Assembly (NCBI RefSeq): GCF_001442755.1
Contig: NZ_CP006367.1
Span: forward strand, 1,116,001 to 1,180,000
Origin: Aureimonas sp. AU20
GTDB lineage: Bacteria > Pseudomonadota > Alphaproteobacteria > Rhizobiales > Rhizobiaceae
Direction: 5' to 3'
DNA: 64,000 bases
Of this stretch, positions 35,681 to 45,305 are shown in pieces; within the stretch, counting starts at the first letter, position 1; every line of letters starts with the position of its first letter. A program made the translations under genes and the position numbers. Below the pieces are notes generated by a model, which was not told where the DNA came from, did no database searches, and was given only the letters and a program-made list of their open reading frames with translations.

Positions 35681-38082
35681 TGGACGAGACCCGCATTCAG
35701 GACCGGGGCGAAGCCGGCACGGTCGAGCCCACCGTGCTCGGCGAAGCGCCGCCGCTGCAACAGACGCGCCTCAAGGGCGGCGTCGGCCAGCCGATCCGCC
35801 ACGATAGCGGCGCCAAGCATGTCTCGGGCGAGGCGCGCTATCTCGATGACGATCCTGAGCTTCCGGGCACGCTGCAAATCTTCCTCGCCATGAGCCCCAA
35901 GGCCCATGCGCGCATCCTCTCCATGGATTTGGCTTCCGTGCGCGCCGCGCCGGGCGTCGCCTGCGTCCTTTCCGTCGAGGATGTGCCGGGCATCAACGAC
36001 TATTCTCCCGTCTTCGGCGACGATCCGATCTTTGCCGACGGGCTAGTCAGCTTCGTCGGTCAGCCGCTTTTCGCCGTGGCCGCCGAGAGCGTGAAGCAGG
36101 CGCGCGCCGCGGCCAAGCTCGCCGTGGTTTCCTACGAGGATCTGCCGGCGGCCGTGACGCTGGACGAGGCGATCGCGGCGGCCGATACGGCCGGCGAGGA
36201 CCTTCTCGCTCCGCACGAAATGCGCCTCGGCGACTTGGAGGGGGCTCTCGCCGCCGCGCCGCATGTGGTGGAAGGCCGGGTCGAGACCGGCGGGCAGGAC
36301 CATTTCTACCTCGAAGGCCAGATCGCCTATGCCTGGCCGCAGGAGGACGGCGACGTGGTGGTGCGCTCCTCCACCCAGCACCCTTCCGAAGTGCAGCACA
36401 ATGTCGCCAAAGCCATCGGCCGCGCCGACCATGCGGTGACGGTCGAAGTGCGGCGCATGGGCGGCGGCTTCGGCGGCAAGGAATCGCAGCCCGCGCTCTT
36501 TGCCAGCGTCGCCGCGCTGGTGGCACTGAAGACCGGTCGTCCGGCCAAGTGCCGGCTCGACCGCGACGACGACATGGAAATGACCGGCAAACGGCACGAA
36601 TGCCGCACCGACTACCGCGTCGGCCATGACGGCGAGGGGCGGCTCGTCGGCGCCGAGTTCCGGCAGTTCATCCGCTGCGGCTATTCCAAGGATCTGTCGG
36701 GCGCCATCGCCGATCGCGCGATGTTCCACGCCGACAATGCCTATGACCTGAAGGCCGCCCATATCCATTCGCGCCGCCTGAAGACGCACACGGTCTCCAA
36801 CACCGCCTTTCGCGGCTTCGGCGGGCCGCAGGGCATGGTGGCGATCGAGCGGGCGATGGACCGGATCGGCTTCGATCTCGGGATCGATCCCCTCGACGTG
36901 CGCAAGCGCAATTTCTACCCCGCCATGGGCAGCGCCGAGCCGGGCGTGACGCCCTATCGCCAGAGCGTCGAGGACAGCGTCATCGCCGAGATCGTGGAGG
37001 AACTGGAAGCTTCCTCGCACTACCGCGCCCGGCGCGAAGCCCTCCGTGCCTTCAACGCGGCGAGCCCGGTCCTGAAAAAGGGCCTTGCGCTGACGCCGGT
37101 GAAGTTCGGCATTTCCTTCACCACCTCGCATCTCAACCAGGCCGGCGCGCTGGTCCATGTCTACAAGGACGGCTCGGTTCACCTGAACCACGGCGGCACG
37201 GAAATGGGGCAGGGCCTCTTCACCAAGGTCGCGCAGGTCGTGGCCGAGGAATTCCAGATCGACGTGGACAAGGTGAAGATCACCGCGACCACCACGGCCA
37301 AGGTGCCCAATACCTCCGCCACCGCCGCCTCCTCCGGCTCGGATCTCAACGGCATGGCCGCGCAGGCCGCCGCGCGCACGATCAAGGAGCGGCTGGTGGC
37401 CTTTGCCGCTGATCGCTACCGCGTCAGCCCGGAGGCGATCGAGTTCCTACCGAACCGGGTGCGGATCGGCTCCCTGGAAAAGCGCTTCTGCGACCTCGTG
37501 GGCGAGGCCTATCTCGGCCGCGTCTCGCTCTCTTCCACCGGCTTCTACGCGACTCCCGGCATCAGCTACGATCGCGACACGGCGAGCGGCAAGCCCTTTT
37601 ACTACTATGCCTATGGCGCGGCTTGCGCCGAAGTGGTGATCGACACGCTGACCGGCGAGAACCGGTTGCTGCGCGCCGACATTCTCCACGATGTCGGCCA
37701 GTCGCTGAACCCGGCGGTCGATCTCGGCCAGATCGAGGGCGGTTTCATCCAGGGCATGGGTTGGCTCACCACCGAAGAGCTGGTCTGGGACAAGGCGGGG
37801 CGGCTGCGCACCCATGCGCCGTCCACGTACAAGATCCCGACCGCCAACGACCGGCCGGACGATCTCCGAATCAAGCTCTGGGACAAGGGCCGCAACCCGG
37901 CCGAAACCGTCTTCCGCTCCAAGGCGGTGGGCGAGCCGCCCTTCATGCTGGCGCTCTCGGTCTTCTCCGCCTTGACGGACGCGGTGCTGGCGGCCGGCGA
38001 GGGCCGGCGCTTTCCCCAGCTCGACGCCCCGGCGACGCCCGAGCGAATCCTGTCGGCCGTGCGCGCGGTGCGCGCCGTATGA
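35680..38082 (+). CDS. xdhB: Xanthine dehydrogenase, molybdopterin subunit
   Basis: An 800-residue catalytic subunit binding molybdopterin. The N-terminal domain has GEARYLDDDPELPGTL. The Mo-cofactor domains carry GGQDHFYLEGQIAYA, RMGGGFGGKESQ, the Arg region NTAFRGFGGPQGMVAIE, and the catalytic Glu near GEPPFMLALSV. It starts in a TGATG overlap with xdhA (a GTG three bases earlier is also possible) and overlaps xdhC by four bases. Confidence 0.95.
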   Translation: MDETRIQDRGEAGTVEPTVLGEAPPLQQTRLKGGVGQPIRHDSGAKHVSGEARYLDDDPELPGTLQIFLAMSPKAHARILSMDLASVRAAPGVACVLSVEDVPGINDYSPVFGDDPIFADGLVSFVGQPLFAVAAESVKQARAAAKLAVVSYEDLPAAVTLDEAIAAADTAGEDLLAPHEMRLGDLEGALAAAPHVVEGRVETGGQDHFYLEGQIAYAWPQEDGDVVVRSSTQHPSEVQHNVAKAIGRADHAVTVEVRRMGGGFGGKESQPALFASVAALVALKTGRPAKCRLDRDDDMEMTGKRHECRTDYRVGHDGEGRLVGAEFRQFIRCGYSKDLSGAIADRAMFHADNAYDLKAAHIHSRRLKTHTVSNTAFRGFGGPQGMVAIERAMDRIGFDLGIDPLDVRKRNFYPAMGSAEPGVTPYRQSVEDSVIAEIVEELEASSHYRARREALRAFNAASPVLKKGLALTPVKFGISFTTSHLNQAGALVHVYKDGSVHLNHGGTEMGQGLFTKVAQVVAEEFQIDVDKVKITATTTAKVPNTSATAASSGSDLNGMAAQAAARTIKERLVAFAADRYRVSPEAIEFLPNRVRIGSLEKRFCDLVGEAYLGRVSLSSTGFYATPGISYDRDTASGKPFYYYAYGAACAEVVIDTLTGENRLLRADILHDVGQSLNPAVDLGQIEGGFIQGMGWLTTEELVWDKAGRLRTHAPSTYKIPTANDRPDDLRIKLWDKGRNPAETVFRSKAVGEPPFMLALSVFSALTDAVLAAGEGRRFPQLDAPATPERILSAVRAVRAV

Positions 38083-38942
38083 GCGCTCTGCCCGCCCTTC
38101 GCGCCGCCCTGGTCGAGGGGCGGCCCGCCATCTTCGTTCGTGTCGAGACGGCACGCGGCTCCACCCCGCGCGAGGTCGGCGCCTTCATGCTGGTGACGGT
38201 ACAGGATGCCAGCGGCACGGTCGGCGGCGGTGCGCTGGAGATGGAGGCGATCATCGAGGCGCGCCGGCTTCTGGCGGCCGGCGAGGCGCGGAGCGATCTC
38301 GCCATCCCGCTCGGGCCGGCCATCGGCCAGTGCTGCGGCGGCCATGTCGGGCTGGGCCTGCGCCGGCTCGACGCCGCTCTGCTCGCCGAGATGGAAGCGC
38401 TGGAGGCGCGGGAGAGAGACGCCTGGCCGAGCGTCTTCCTGTTCGGCGCCGGCCACACCGGCCAGGCGCTGGCCCAGGCCCTTGCACCGCTGCCGCTGCG
38501 GACGATCGTCGTCGACACGCGGGCCGACCGGCTGGCCGCCTTGCCCGTCGGCCCCGAGCGCCGCCTGCGCGCGCTGCCCGAGGCCGAGATTGCTGGTGCG
38601 CCCGCCGGTTCCGCCTTCGTGGTGATGACGCATGACCATGCGTTGGATTTCCTGATCACGACTGAGGCTCTGCGGCGCGCGGACGCGGCCTATGTCGGCA
38701 TGATCGGCTCGGCCACCAAGCGCGAGACCTTTCGGCGACGCCTGACGGAAGCGGGGAAGGGGGCGCTCGCGGCCCGCCTCACGCTGCCGATCGGTGGGCA
38801 TCAAGTGCGCGACAAGCGGCCGGCGGTGATCGCCGCCTTGGCGGCTGCCGAAATCTTGACCGCGATCCTATCGACGGCTGAGGAAAACCGCTGCTCAGGC
38901 TTTGCGCTTGTGCAAAACGAGTGCAATAACCCAGATGGTTGA
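38079..38942 (+). CDS. xdhC: Xanthine dehydrogenase accessory protein XdhC
   Basis: A 287-residue protein that binds the molybdenum cofactor, helps its sulfuration and inserts it into XdhB. The N-terminal part contains GSTPREVGAFMLV and the Cys pair in IGQCCGGHVGLGL. A Rossmann-like second half begins at VFLFGAGHTGQAL and ends with YVGMIGSATKRETF and GHQVRDKRPAVIA. It overlaps the xdhB stop (ATGA). Confidence 0.94.
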   Translation: MSALPALRAALVEGRPAIFVRVETARGSTPREVGAFMLVTVQDASGTVGGGALEMEAIIEARRLLAAGEARSDLAIPLGPAIGQCCGGHVGLGLRRLDAALLAEMEALEARERDAWPSVFLFGAGHTGQALAQALAPLPLRTIVVDTRADRLAALPVGPERRLRALPEAEIAGAPAGSAFVVMTHDHALDFLITTEALRRADAAYVGMIGSATKRETFRRRLTEAGKGALAARLTLPIGGHQVRDKRPAVIAALAAAEILTAILSTAEENRCSGFALVQNECNNPDG

Positions 38943-38961
38943 ATCGCGTCGGACCTCTTCC

Positions 38962-40488
38962 ATGTCGCCTCGTCTTGAGCTTCAGTCCGTTTCGAAGCGC
39001 TTTCCGGGCGTTGTGGCGAACGACGACATCTCCTTTTCCGTCGCCCCCGGCGCCATCCATGCGCTGCTCGGCGAGAACGGGGCCGGCAAGTCCACGCTGG
39101 TCAAGATCATCTACGGCGTGCAGGGCGCCGACGAGGGCACGATTCTGTTCGACGGCCGCCCCGTGCGCGTCGGCTCGCCGCGCGAGGCGCGGCGTCTCGG
39201 CATCGGCATGGTGTTCCAGCATTTCTGCCTGTTCGAGGCGATGACGGTGCTGGAGAACATCGCGCTCGGCATGGACGATCCGCCGCCCCGGCGCGCGCTG
39301 GAAGCGCGCGTGCGCGAGGTGATGACCAGCTATGGCCTCGCGCTCGACCCGCATCGCGAAGTCCACACGCTTTCGGTCGGCGAGCGCCAGCGCATCGAAA
39401 TCGTGCGCGCCCTGCTCGGCCGGCCCAAGCTCCTGATCATGGACGAGCCGACCTCGGTCCTGACGCCGCAGGAGGTGGAGGCGCTCTTTGCTGTGCTGCG
39501 CCAGCTGCAGGGCGAGGGCTGCTCGATCCTCTATATCTCGCACAAGCTGGACGAAATCCGCACGCTCTGCTCGACCGCCACCATCCTGCGCGGCGGGCGC
39601 GTCGTCGGCACCTGCGACCCGCGCGCGGAAACCGCGCGCTCCATGGCCGAGCTGATGATCGGCGGTTCGCTGAAGGCGCTCTCGCAAAAGCCCGCCAGCA
39701 GCGCCGGGGCCGAGCGGTTCGCGGTCTCCAGCCTGTCCGCCCCCGGCCTGCTGCCTTTCGGCACGAGCCTGAAGGAGATCGGCTTTTGCGTGCGCGCGGG
39801 CGAAATCCTCGGCATCGCGGGGGTGGCCGGCAACGGGCAGAACGAGCTTCTGGAAGTGCTGTCCGGCGAGCGCACGGCCGGCGTTTCCGGCCGCATTGCC
39901 ATCGACGGACGCGAACTCGGCCAAGCCGGCGTCTCGGCGCGGCGCCGGGCGGGGCTCGCCACCGTGCCGGAAGAGCGCAACGGCCACGCCGCCGTGCCGG
40001 ACATGACGCTAAGCGAAAACGCCATCCTTTCGGCCCGCGCCCGCAAGGGGCTGGCCTCAGGGGGCCTCCTGCGCACCGCAGCCGCGAGCCGTTTTGCCGA
40101 GGGGGTCATCAAGAGCTTCGGCGTCAAAGCGACGGGGCCGCGCGCCGCCGCGCGTTCGCTCTCGGGCGGAAATCTGCAGAAATTCATCATGGGCCGCGAG
40201 ATCGGCCAGGAGCCGACCGTGCTCGTCGTCTCGCAGCCGACCTGGGGCGTCGATGCGGGCGCCGCCGCCTTCATCCGGCAGGCGATGATCGACCTCGCTG
40301 CGCGGGGCGCGGCCATCGTCGTGGTCAGCCAGGATCTCGACGAGCTTCTGGAACTCTGCGACCGGCTGGCCGTGATCAACGAGGGGCGCCTGTCGCCCGC
40401 GATGGAGGTGAAGGGCATTTCGATCGAGCGCGTCGGCCTTCTGATGGGCGGCATCCATGGCGAGCCCCATGCGGAGGTCGCCGCCTGA
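38962..40488 (+). CDS. Nucleoside/purine ABC importer, double ATPase
   Basis: A 508-residue ATP-binding protein with two nucleotide-binding domains, of the sugar/nucleoside class (YufO/NupO-like). Domain 1 has Walker A GENGAGKST, signature LSVGERQRIEIVRAL and Walker B LLIMDEPTS. Domain 2 has a degenerate Walker A (GVAGNGQNELLEVL) with LSGGNLQKFIMGRE, normal for this class. The start is not certain: 38962 is chosen as it begins the conserved domain, but 38935 is possible. It follows xdhC and probably drives uptake of purines or nucleosides. Confidence 0.9.
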   Translation: MSPRLELQSVSKRFPGVVANDDISFSVAPGAIHALLGENGAGKSTLVKIIYGVQGADEGTILFDGRPVRVGSPREARRLGIGMVFQHFCLFEAMTVLENIALGMDDPPPRRALEARVREVMTSYGLALDPHREVHTLSVGERQRIEIVRALLGRPKLLIMDEPTSVLTPQEVEALFAVLRQLQGEGCSILYISHKLDEIRTLCSTATILRGGRVVGTCDPRAETARSMAELMIGGSLKALSQKPASSAGAERFAVSSLSAPGLLPFGTSLKEIGFCVRAGEILGIAGVAGNGQNELLEVLSGERTAGVSGRIAIDGRELGQAGVSARRRAGLATVPEERNGHAAVPDMTLSENAILSARARKGLASGGLLRTAAASRFAEGVIKSFGVKATGPRAAARSLSGGNLQKFIMGREIGQEPTVLVVSQPTWGVDAGAAAFIRQAMIDLAARGAAIVVVSQDLDELLELCDRLAVINEGRLSPAMEVKGISIERVGLLMGGIHGEPHAEVAA

Positions 40489-41645
40489 TGGCTCCGCGCT
40501 TCGTTCCCCGGCGCGAGCCGAGCCGCACCATGCTCTTTGCGACGCCCGTGCTCGCGGTGGTGCTGACGCTCGTTGTCGGCGCCGTTGTTTTCACGCTGCT
40601 CGGCTATGACGGGTTCGGCGCCGTGCGCGAGATCTTCGTCACACCCCTGTTCAACCCCTATCGCTGGCAGGACCTTCTGGTAAAGGCCGCGCCCTTGGCG
40701 CTGATTGCCGTCGGCCTTTCGGTCGGCTTTCGCGCCAATGTCTGGAATATCGGCGCCGAGGGGCAATACGTCATGGGCGGCCTCGCCGGCACCGGTGTCG
40801 CGCTTCTTACGCTCGAGATGACCGGCCCCTGGATCCTGCCGTTCATGGTCGTGGCCGGCATCGTCGGCGGCGTGGTCTGGGCGGCGATCCCGGCGCTTCT
40901 GCGCACCGCGCTCGGCGTCTCGGAAATCCTGTCCAGCCTGATGCTGAACTACGTCGCGATCCAGATTCTCTATTATCTCATGCGCGGCCCGTGGAAGGAC
41001 CCGATGGGGTTCAACTTCCCGCAGACGGCCATGTTCTCGGCCGACCAGACCCTGCCCTTCGTGGTGCCGGGCACGCTGATCCATCTCGGCATTCCTGTGG
41101 CTCTCGCTGTGGCGCTGGCGCTCTGGTTCGCCGTGTCGCGTACGGTGGCGGGCTTTCAGGTCCGCGTCGTCGGCCTCAGCCCGCAGGCGGCGCGCTATGG
41201 CGGCTTTCGCGAGAACCGGGTGGTCTGGATGACGCTGGCCCTTGGCGGCGCGTTGGCCGGGCTGGCCGGCATTTTCGAGGCGGCAGGACCCTTCGGCCAG
41301 ATGGTCCCCGCCTTTCCCGTCGGCTACGGCTTCACCGCCATCATCGTCGCCTTTCTCGGCCGGCTGCATCCGATCGGCATCGTTTTGGCCGCCCTCGTCC
41401 TGGCGCTGACCTATGTCGGCGGCGAAAGTGCGCAGACCGCGATCGGCCTGCCGGCGGCGGCGATCGGCGTGTTCCAGGCCATGATGCTGTTCTTCCTGCT
41501 CGCGGTGGACGTTCTGGTGCGCTACCGGCTGGCGCTCGGCGGCTCCGGCGGGCTAGGCGGCCCCGCGCCCGCGACGCTGGCGCCCCCGGCGGGCGCGGCG
41601 ACGCTGCCCGAAGCGAACAAGGCGAAGGGCGAGGTGACGGCATGA
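40488..41645 (+). CDS. Nucleoside-type ABC importer, permease 1
   Basis: A 385-residue permease of the branched-chain amino acid/ribose/nucleoside family. Helices begin at about residue 15, and the signature GFRANVWNIGAEGQYVMGG is followed by about eight further helices. A Pro/Ala/Gly-rich C-terminal tail of about 35 residues is extra. It starts in a TGATG overlap with the ATPase. It pairs with the next gene to form the membrane channel. Confidence 0.9.
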   Translation: MAPRFVPRREPSRTMLFATPVLAVVLTLVVGAVVFTLLGYDGFGAVREIFVTPLFNPYRWQDLLVKAAPLALIAVGLSVGFRANVWNIGAEGQYVMGGLAGTGVALLTLEMTGPWILPFMVVAGIVGGVVWAAIPALLRTALGVSEILSSLMLNYVAIQILYYLMRGPWKDPMGFNFPQTAMFSADQTLPFVVPGTLIHLGIPVALAVALALWFAVSRTVAGFQVRVVGLSPQAARYGGFRENRVVWMTLALGGALAGLAGIFEAAGPFGQMVPAFPVGYGFTAIIVAFLGRLHPIGIVLAALVLALTYVGGESAQTAIGLPAAAIGVFQAMMLFFLLAVDVLVRYRLALGGSGGLGGPAPATLAPPAGAATLPEANKAKGEVTA

Positions 41646-42565
41646 ACGAAGCGCTCGTCGTCGCCATCATCGTCGCCATCGTTACCTCCGCCACGCCCAT
41701 CCTGATCGCGGCGCTGGGCGAACTGGTGGTGGAGAAGTCGGGCGTCCTCAATCTCGGCGTCGAGGGCATGATGCTGATCGGCGCCGTCACCGGCTTCATC
41801 GTGTCGGTGACGACCGGCGTGCCGGCCCTGGGCGCGCTGGGCGGCATGGCGGCGGCGGCCGCCGCCTCGCTGATCTTCGCTTTCCTGACGCTGACCCTTA
41901 CCGCCAACCAGGTCGCGACCGGTCTGGCGCTCACCATCTTCGGCACCGGCGTCTCGGCGCTGGCGGGCGCCTCCTTCGTGGGCATCACCACGCCGATCTT
42001 CGGCCCGGTCTTTCCCGCTTCGCTCAGCACCGATCCGATCTGGCGCGTCCTGTTCGGCTATTCGCCGATCGTCTACGCCTCCTTCGCGCTGACCTTCGCG
42101 GTCTGGTGGTTCCTCAAGCACTCTCGCGCCGGCCTCGTGCTCCGCGCCGTGGGGGAGAGCGACGCCTCGGCCCATTCGATCGGCTATCCCGTTCTCAAGG
42201 TGCGCTATTGCGCGGTGCTGTTCGGCGGCGCCATGGCGGGGCTGGCCGGCGCCTACTATTCGCTGGTGCTGACCCCGATGTGGGCCGAGCGGCTGACCGC
42301 CGGGCGCGGCTGGATCGCCATCGCGCTCGTGGTCTTCGCCTCCTGGCGGCCGGGCCGGCTGCTGCTCGGCGCCTATCTCTTCGGCGCCGTCATCACGCTG
42401 GAACTGCAGGCCAAGGCGGCCGGCTGGTCGCTCTTTGCGCCCGAGTTCCTGACCAGCCTTCCGTATCTCGCGACGATCCTCGTCCTCGCCCTCATCTCGG
42501 GCCGGGCGCGCACCCGCAGCGCCGCGCCCGCCTGCCTCGGCAAACCCTTCCGGGCCTCGGCCTGA
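41642..42565 (+). CDS. Nucleoside-type ABC importer, permease 2
   Basis: A 307-residue permease of the same family as its upstream neighbour but shorter. The signature EKSGVLNLGVEGMMLIGA and later GFKV-like region SIGYPVLKVRYCAVLFGGAMAG are clear. Its start overlaps the previous stop by four bases (ATGA). The C terminus is short, basic and Ala-rich. Confidence 0.9.
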   Translation: MNEALVVAIIVAIVTSATPILIAALGELVVEKSGVLNLGVEGMMLIGAVTGFIVSVTTGVPALGALGGMAAAAAASLIFAFLTLTLTANQVATGLALTIFGTGVSALAGASFVGITTPIFGPVFPASLSTDPIWRVLFGYSPIVYASFALTFAVWWFLKHSRAGLVLRAVGESDASAHSIGYPVLKVRYCAVLFGGAMAGLAGAYYSLVLTPMWAERLTAGRGWIAIALVVFASWRPGRLLLGAYLFGAVITLELQAKAAGWSLFAPEFLTSLPYLATILVLALISGRARTRSAAPACLGKPFRASA

Positions 42566-42591
42566 CCCCGCACCATCGCAAGGAGTGTTCG

Positions 42592-43677
42592 ATGATCCTT
42601 CTCAATCGCCGTCAGGTTCTTCTCGGGGGCGCCGCGCTCGCCGCCACGCTGGCTATCGGCGCGCCCGCCTTCGCCCAGGTGAAGGACCGCCCGGTGAAGG
42701 CCGCCTTCGTCTATGTCGGCCCGATCGGCGATTTCGGCTATTCCTTCGCCCATGACCAGGGCCGCAAGTATCTGGCCGAAAAGCTCGGCGACAAGGTGCA
42801 GACGAGCTATGTCGAGAACGTCGCCGAAGGGCCGGACGCCGAGCGCGTCATCCGCCAGCTCGCGCAGGACGGCAACGACATCATCTTCGCCACCTCCTTC
42901 GGCTTCATGAACCCGACGCTGAAGGTCGCCAAGCAGTTCCCGAACGTGAAGTTCGAGCACGCCACGGGCTACCAGACCGCGCCCAACATGAGCGCCTACA
43001 ATTCGCGCTTCTACCAGGGCCGCGCCGTGCTGGGCACGATCGCCGGTATGATGTCGAAGTCCGGCAAGGCCGGCTACGTCGCCTCCTTCCCGATCCCGGA
43101 GGTCGTGATGGGCATCAACGCCTTCACGCTCGCCGCCCGCAAGGTGAACCCGAAGTTCGAAACGCAGGTCGTCTGGGTCAATTCCTGGTACGACCCGGCC
43201 AAGGAAGCGCAGGCCGCCTCGGCCCTGTTCGACCAGGGCGCCGACGTCATCACCCAGCACACCGACTCGCCCGGCCCCTTGCAGGAAGCCGAGAAGCGCG
43301 GCGCCATCGCCTTCGGTCAGGCCTGGGACATGACGAACTTCGCGCCCAAAGCCCATATGACGGCGATCGTCGACCAGTGGGGCCCGTACTATGTCAGCCG
43401 CGTTCAGGCGGTGATGGACGGCACCTGGAAGCGCAGCGACGTCTGGCTCGGCATGAAGGAAGGCGAGGTCGAGATGGCCCCGTTCAATGCCGCGATGCCA
43501 GACAACGTGAAGGCCGCCGCGCAGAAGATCGTCGACGAGACCAAGGCCGGCACGTTCGAGATCTTCACCGGCCCGATCAAGGATCAGTCCGGCGCCGAGA
43601 AGATCGCCGCCGGAACGGTCGTGCCGGATGCGGACCTTCTGAAGATGGACTGGTACGTCGAAGGCGTGCGCAACTAA
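42592..43677 (+). CDS. BMP-family (PnrA-like) substrate-binding lipoprotein-type receptor
   Basis: A 361-residue periplasmic binding protein of the BMP/PnrA family, which binds purine nucleosides in known members. The signal sequence has a twin-arginine-like start (NRRQVLLGG) ending near APAFAQ; no lipobox Cys is seen. Conserved features are AAFVYVGPIGDFGYSFAHDQG, FATSFGFMNPTL and QHTDSPGPLQEAE. AAGGAG lies 6 bases before the ATG. With the ATPase and permeases it completes the importer; purine uptake is inferred from family and operon. Confidence 0.9.
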   Translation: MILLNRRQVLLGGAALAATLAIGAPAFAQVKDRPVKAAFVYVGPIGDFGYSFAHDQGRKYLAEKLGDKVQTSYVENVAEGPDAERVIRQLAQDGNDIIFATSFGFMNPTLKVAKQFPNVKFEHATGYQTAPNMSAYNSRFYQGRAVLGTIAGMMSKSGKAGYVASFPIPEVVMGINAFTLAARKVNPKFETQVVWVNSWYDPAKEAQAASALFDQGADVITQHTDSPGPLQEAEKRGAIAFGQAWDMTNFAPKAHMTAIVDQWGPYYVSRVQAVMDGTWKRSDVWLGMKEGEVEMAPFNAAMPDNVKAAAQKIVDETKAGTFEIFTGPIKDQSGAEKIAAGTVVPDADLLKMDWYVEGVRN

Positions 43678-43985
43678 TCGCCACGGCTCGCGCTGGCGGC
43701 CGTCTGGCGCGGTTCGCTGCGCTTCCGGTGCTCACGGACGGCAAGTCCGCTCCGCTCCGGGTCTCGCGACTCCACGCCATACGACTCGCCATCACGACCC
43801 TCCTGTCGCGCCCTGAGAGAAGGGTGCGCCAGTCCAGAGAAAGCCGCGAAGGGCGCGCCTCGCGCCCTTCGCTCCCAACGCCTGCTCCTCCCACCGTCTC
43901 CTGAACGGCGAGGGGCCCGCAAAGGCACATCGGATTCATTTTGGGGCGTTCCGCGACAAGGGGGCGGCGCTTCGGGGGTCATCCC
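43678..43985. other. Intergenic region before puuD
   Basis: 308 bp with no gene. It contains a strong hairpin at 43846-43872. A promoter for puuD-guaD is likely in the last 100 bases, but no clear elements were found. Confidence 0.5.
43846..43872. terminator. Strong hairpin between importer and puuD
   Basis: A perfect 12-bp stem (GCGAAGGGCGCG with its complement) around a CCT loop. There is no U-run. It probably ends the uraH-xdh-importer transcript or protects its 3' end. Confidence 0.5.
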
Positions 43986-45245
43986 ATGTGGACCTATTTC
44001 GCCGAATGGCTGCAATTCGCCGTGCGCTGGGTGCATGTCGTCACCGCAATCGCCTGGATCGGCTCGTCCTTCTACTTCATCGCCCTCGACCTCGGCCTGC
44101 GCAGGCCGCATGGCGCGCCCTTGGTGGGCGTCGGCGGCGAGGCCTGGCAGGTCCATGGCGGCGGCTTCTACCACATCCAGAAATACATGGTCGCCCCGCC
44201 GCACATGCCGGAGGACCTGACCTGGTTCAAATGGGAAAGCTACGCCACCTGGCTGTCGGGCGCGGCGCTCCTGTTCCTCATCTATTATCTCGGGGCCGAT
44301 CTCTATCTCATCGACCCCGCTCGCGCCGACCTGCCGGCCTGGGGCGCGACGCTGATCGGCATTGCCGGCCTCGCGCTCGGCTGGGTCGTCTATGACGCGA
44401 TCTGCAAGTCGCCGCTCGGAAAGAACGATTCCACGCTGCTCGGCATCGTCTTCGTCTATGTCGTGGCGGCCAGCTTCGTGTTCAGCCAGCTCTTTTCGGG
44501 GCGCGGCGCCATGCTGCACACCGGCGCCATGATCGCGACGATCATGACCGCCAATGTCGCCATGCTGATCATCCCCAACCAGAAGATCGTGGTGGCGGAC
44601 CTCAAGGCCGGGCGCTCGCCCGACCCGCGCCTCGGCGCGGCGGCCAAGCAGCGCTCGCTGCACAACAACTATCTGACGCTGCCCGTCATCTTCCTCATGC
44701 TCTCCAACCACTATCCGCTCGCCTTCGCGACGGAGTGGAACTGGGCGATCGCCGGGCTGGTGCTGCTGATCGGCGCCGTGGTGCGCCATTTCTTCAACAC
44801 CAAGCATAAGACGGGGCAGCATCTCTGGTGGTGCTGGGCCGTGGCGGGCGTGCTCTTCGTCCTCGTCATCACGCTTTCGGGCGCGCCGGGCTGGCGCGCC
44901 TCGACGGCGGACGTCGCGTCCTCCACCAATTCCAGCCTCGACTTTCCCGCCGATCCGCAATTGGCGCTGGCGCGCTCGCCGCTCTTCCCGGAGGCGGAAT
45001 CCATCGTCCAGTCGCGCTGCTCCATGTGCCATGCACGCAAGCCGCTCTGGCCCGGCATCGGCCATGCGCCCAAAGCCGTGCTTCTGGAAAACGGCCGCGA
45101 CATCGTGCTGAACGCCTCGCTGATCGAGCGGCAGGCCGTGCGCTCGCATGCCATGCCGCCCGGCAACATCACCGGCCTCGAGCCCGAGGAGCGGCTGACG
45201 CTCTCGCGCTGGCTGGAGTCCGGCAGCGGCCGCTTTCGCCCCTGA
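43986..45245 (+). CDS. puuD: Urate oxidase PuuD (membrane-bound, cytochrome c type)
   Basis: A 419-residue inner-membrane urate oxidase that makes 5-hydroxyisourate and passes electrons to the respiratory chain. About eight helices fill residues 8-310, with FAVRWVHVVTAIAWIGSSFYF first and conserved His. A periplasmic cytochrome c domain follows, with the haem site CSMCH at residues 345-349 and a Met ligand probably in SHAMPPGNITG. The ATG at 43986 follows a G-rich binding site. It takes the place of classical uricase in this pathway. Confidence 0.94.
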   Translation: MWTYFAEWLQFAVRWVHVVTAIAWIGSSFYFIALDLGLRRPHGAPLVGVGGEAWQVHGGGFYHIQKYMVAPPHMPEDLTWFKWESYATWLSGAALLFLIYYLGADLYLIDPARADLPAWGATLIGIAGLALGWVVYDAICKSPLGKNDSTLLGIVFVYVVAASFVFSQLFSGRGAMLHTGAMIATIMTANVAMLIIPNQKIVVADLKAGRSPDPRLGAAAKQRSLHNNYLTLPVIFLMLSNHYPLAFATEWNWAIAGLVLLIGAVVRHFFNTKHKTGQHLWWCWAVAGVLFVLVITLSGAPGWRASTADVASSTNSSLDFPADPQLALARSPLFPEAESIVQSRCSMCHARKPLWPGIGHAPKAVLLENGRDIVLNASLIERQAVRSHAMPPGNITGLEPEERLTLSRWLESGSGRFRP

Positions 45246-45305
45246 CGCCCGCCTAACCAGCCAGACTCTGGCCCTGCCGCGCCGTTGGGGGTAAACCCTG
45301 AGACC

